DNA of 64,000 nucleotides from Taenia hydatigena (taxonomy: Eukaryota; Platyhelminthes; Cestoda; Cyclophyllidea; Taeniidae): assembly GCA_036345935.2 (NCBI GenBank), contig JADWOT020000005.1, positions 2,722,696-2,786,695 on the forward strand, in the 5' to 3' direction. Below are positions 62,001 to 64,000 of the stretch, piece by piece. The notes below the pieces were generated by a model, which saw nothing but the letters and a program-made list of their open reading frames with translations, was not told the DNA's origin and ran no database searches. A program made the translations under genes and the position numbers. Numbering within the stretch: position 1 is the first letter of the stretch; every line of letters starts with the position of its first letter.

Positions 62001-63867
62001 TCAATTACTGGGTCGACAATTTACCGACACACTGCCTCCTCTAGGCATGGGGATGTAATGCAGATAGGCGACTTCGTGTTTACCCTGGACAAAGGTGGAT
62101 AGTAGTATTTTTTATTGGTGTTCCGTGACGCGGATTCTGCTAATTACCCATTTAGGCGGAGTAGAGAAGAGGGGACATCGGATAATAGGCAGGGAGGGAA
62201 AGAGAGGGGACCAGGAAGTAGAAGAAATGTAGATTCACTCCCCTCATCTCCGTCTAATTAGCACACAGGTTCCCTGTACCCATGCACGCACGCACATCAC
62301 ATGTACGGTAGCACGACTGCAAACCCCGTATTGATACGAATTGAGTGGCTAATATCCCTTTTCTTTATAAAATACCGACCTGGAGAGAGCTATCACCATC
62401 AATGACACTATAGCTCTTCCCTCTTCAACACTTATAAGACTCCAAAGCTACGATAAGGCATTCGCTTTGTCTACAAGCTTCATAGCTTGGATGTAGCTCA
62501 ACGGCTCGGATTCAAATGCTGTTAGTAAAAAAAATGACAAGTTACTCAACACCTGGCAACTCACTCACCCAAAACGGCAATCGGGGGATAACTTAAGCAG
62601 GCGATTTGCCTGTAACTTAGTTCCAAGTAAAGAGGATTCAGGCCTTTACAACGGGTCATGATTCCCTTGCTTCTAAAAGACCTTCAATGCCGAACGAAGG
62701 CTGCCACAAACTCGAAACTGTTTTCCGCCCCCAATAAAAACAGCTATTTGCAAACTGGAATGACGCATCGCCACAACAGTGATTGTGATACAATGGAAAT
62801 ATACTACTTGTCAAAGTAAAAAGGAGGATAAAAGACAAGAGGGAAGAATAACTTGATAGACCTGGAGGGATGCATTCTGTGAAGTATGAAATGACCAATA
62901 AATGGGTAACGCAACAACTATCCTTCTTCCGTGCAATTAACACCAAAGCATTACCTCAACCTCTCCCAAATCTCCCTCCAGCTGCCCGTTTTTTCGCCCG
63001 TTAGGCGACTGCTCCTGTAGCTACAAAAGCAAATAAAAGTACTGAGGCAGCCTACTAACTCTATTTAAGTAGCACGTCCCCCACCTGAACAGAAAAGGTG
63101 TGACGTTCGCTTTGAATTGCCTCCAATTTGCTGTTTGAGGCCTGTCAAAATGGACAAGAAGGATCGTGATCATTTGATTCAACACTTTTACCTCAAGTTG
63201 ATTTTTAACCTCCACAAGTTCCTTCTCCTTCGCAGACAATTCGTGAGACGTGGCCTGTAACTGCGACTGTAGCAGCACTGACCGATCTTTCAAATGACTA
63301 ACTTCACTCAAAGCGGAGTCGCGTTCGGTGGTAAGCTAAAATCGAGCATCTAGTTGAAATAAAAAGGAAATGGGGCATTGGAATCACACGTAAGCAGTGC
63401 AAACTAAACCTGCAAAATTAAGGCGTCATTTCCAGTCTTTCTGTTGACTTGTTCCTCCAAGAACGCTTGCAGTCTGGGCTTCAAATCGCTAATAAACTAG
63501 ATGTCCCGTTATGAAATCAAGACTAACATTTCAGGAATAGATCGCGGTGTTAATGTTCCCTCAAGGAGCGATTGAATAATACCCTCCTAGAAAGGCGTCA
63601 GGAAGTCATTGAGAATAAAAAATTTGCCGTACCAAAAGGGATAGCCTTGAGATCATTTCGTCACTAGGTTGATTTAGAGCAAGATCTCTATAACTTCCGG
63701 CAAGTTTTTCAACTGTAAAAACGAATTAGTGATATATGATGAGAAGTACCCTCACTGCCCTGTGGGATGGAACCGTGATTCTTCTCAAAGTGAGAAACGA
63801 GAGCTGCCTGGGAGTTTAACTTTAATAGGCAATCCGGACATAGGTAACCTTCAGTTATCTCACTCAT
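59052..63867 (-). CDS. EEA1: EEA1-like early endosome tether: C2H2 finger, coiled coil, FYVE domain
   Basis: Thirteen exons join in frame to 522 aa: 63867-63750, 63712-63633, 63586-63528, 63488-63410, 63335-63192, 63141-63085, 63020-62955, 61212-61078, 61004-60852, 60778-60635, 59836-59531, 59453-59355 and 59180-59052. Residues 10-31 form a C2H2 finger (C10, C13, H26, H31), the Rab5-binding end of EEA1. Residues about 90-445 are heptad-like Leu/Glu/Lys/Gln coiled coil, with LLQSQLQATSHELSAKEKEL and LESKLTSTFAEHQ. The FYVE domain has WVSD (458-461), VRKHHCRYCG (478-487), zinc-binding Cys 467, 470, 483, 486, 491, 494, 511 and 514, and RVCDAC (509-514), so all PI3P-binding signatures are kept. 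It should bridge Rab5 and PI3P on early endosomes. Human EEA1 is about 1411 aa, so the rod here is much shorter unless exons in the 1.7 kb and 0.8 kb introns were missed. An acceptor lies 8 bases before the ATG. Confidence 0.88.
61213..62954 (-). other. Large intron of the EEA1-like gene
   Basis: 1742 bases between phase-0 exons. It contains a (CA)n run at about 61665-61686. I looked for coiled-coil exons and found none convincing; the frames at 61633-61887 and 62656-62946 do not look like coiled coil. Confidence 0.5.
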
Positions 63868-63876
63868 GTTAGGTCC
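63868..63876 (-). promoter_or_regulatory. Splice acceptor next to the EEA1-like start codon
   Basis: On the minus strand TTGCGTTCTTTTTAG ends at 63876, followed by GACCTAAC and the ATG at 63867. A pyrimidine-rich acceptor this close to the start implies either a 5' UTR intron whose first exon is outside the window or spliced-leader trans-splicing. Confidence 0.45.
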
Positions 63877-64000
63877 TAAAAAGAACGCAAATAGGATAAT
63901 ATCTTTAAGGCTTTAGGCGAAATCCGATCAGTTACTAGTAAGGGGATGCTGACGATAAAACTGTCAAGTTTTGCAGGTATTAGATCTGCACGAACCATGA

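Noticed and set aside
1..64000. CRISPR arrays, bacterial operons, rRNA genes
   Set aside because: None were seen. The gene structure is eukaryotic throughout.

Overview
The window is nuclear DNA from a metazoan, most likely a parasitic flatworm and probably a tapeworm. This is inferred from three things: animal-type genes cut by very small introns (37-50 nt) mixed with kilobase introns, a secreted single-FN3 gene built like the EG95-type oncosphere antigens of taeniids, and splice acceptors lying right against start codons, as expected where spliced-leader trans-splicing occurs. Species was not determined.

The right part (about 34.9-64 kb) holds three well supported genes whose exons could be joined in frame. 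These are a ZIP/SLC39 metal transporter of the ZIP8/14 type (minus, 34999-36876, 8 exons, 450 aa), a PKNOX/PREP TALE homeobox transcription factor (plus, 44843-57357, 9 exons, 768 aa) and a short EEA1-like protein with an N-terminal C2H2 finger, coiled coil and C-terminal FYVE domain (minus, 59052-63867, 13 exons, 522 aa). They are unrelated housekeeping or developmental genes, not an operon.

The left part (1-42 kb) is mostly repeats. Family X has a centre copy (18548-26563) that is a giant palindrome: two inverted arms of about 1.2 kb around a 5.6 kb interior, each arm carrying a tRNA-Gly-like sequence. Other X pieces lie at 1-3338 and at 38060-40195 plus 41110-42330, with a small one near 34230. 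Only the 38-40 kb piece keeps a tRNA-Gly(TCC) that looks intact. Family Y (about 2.5-2.7 kb) has two direct copies at 3338-5890 and 28144-30805. A decayed Ty3/gypsy retrotransposon lies at 14178-16460.

Between the repeats are two small genes of secretory type, both on the minus strand. One is a signal peptide plus FN3 gene (6190-7429) whose 3' exon is missing where the Y repeat starts. The other is an 82-aa signal peptide plus transmembrane protein (13098-13392). Both have a phase-1 intron right after the signal-peptide exon. The rest of 7.4-13 kb, 16.5-18.4 kb, 26.6-28.1 kb, 31-35 kb and 42.3-44.5 kb has no gene I can name, although a few exon-like fragments are listed with low confidence.
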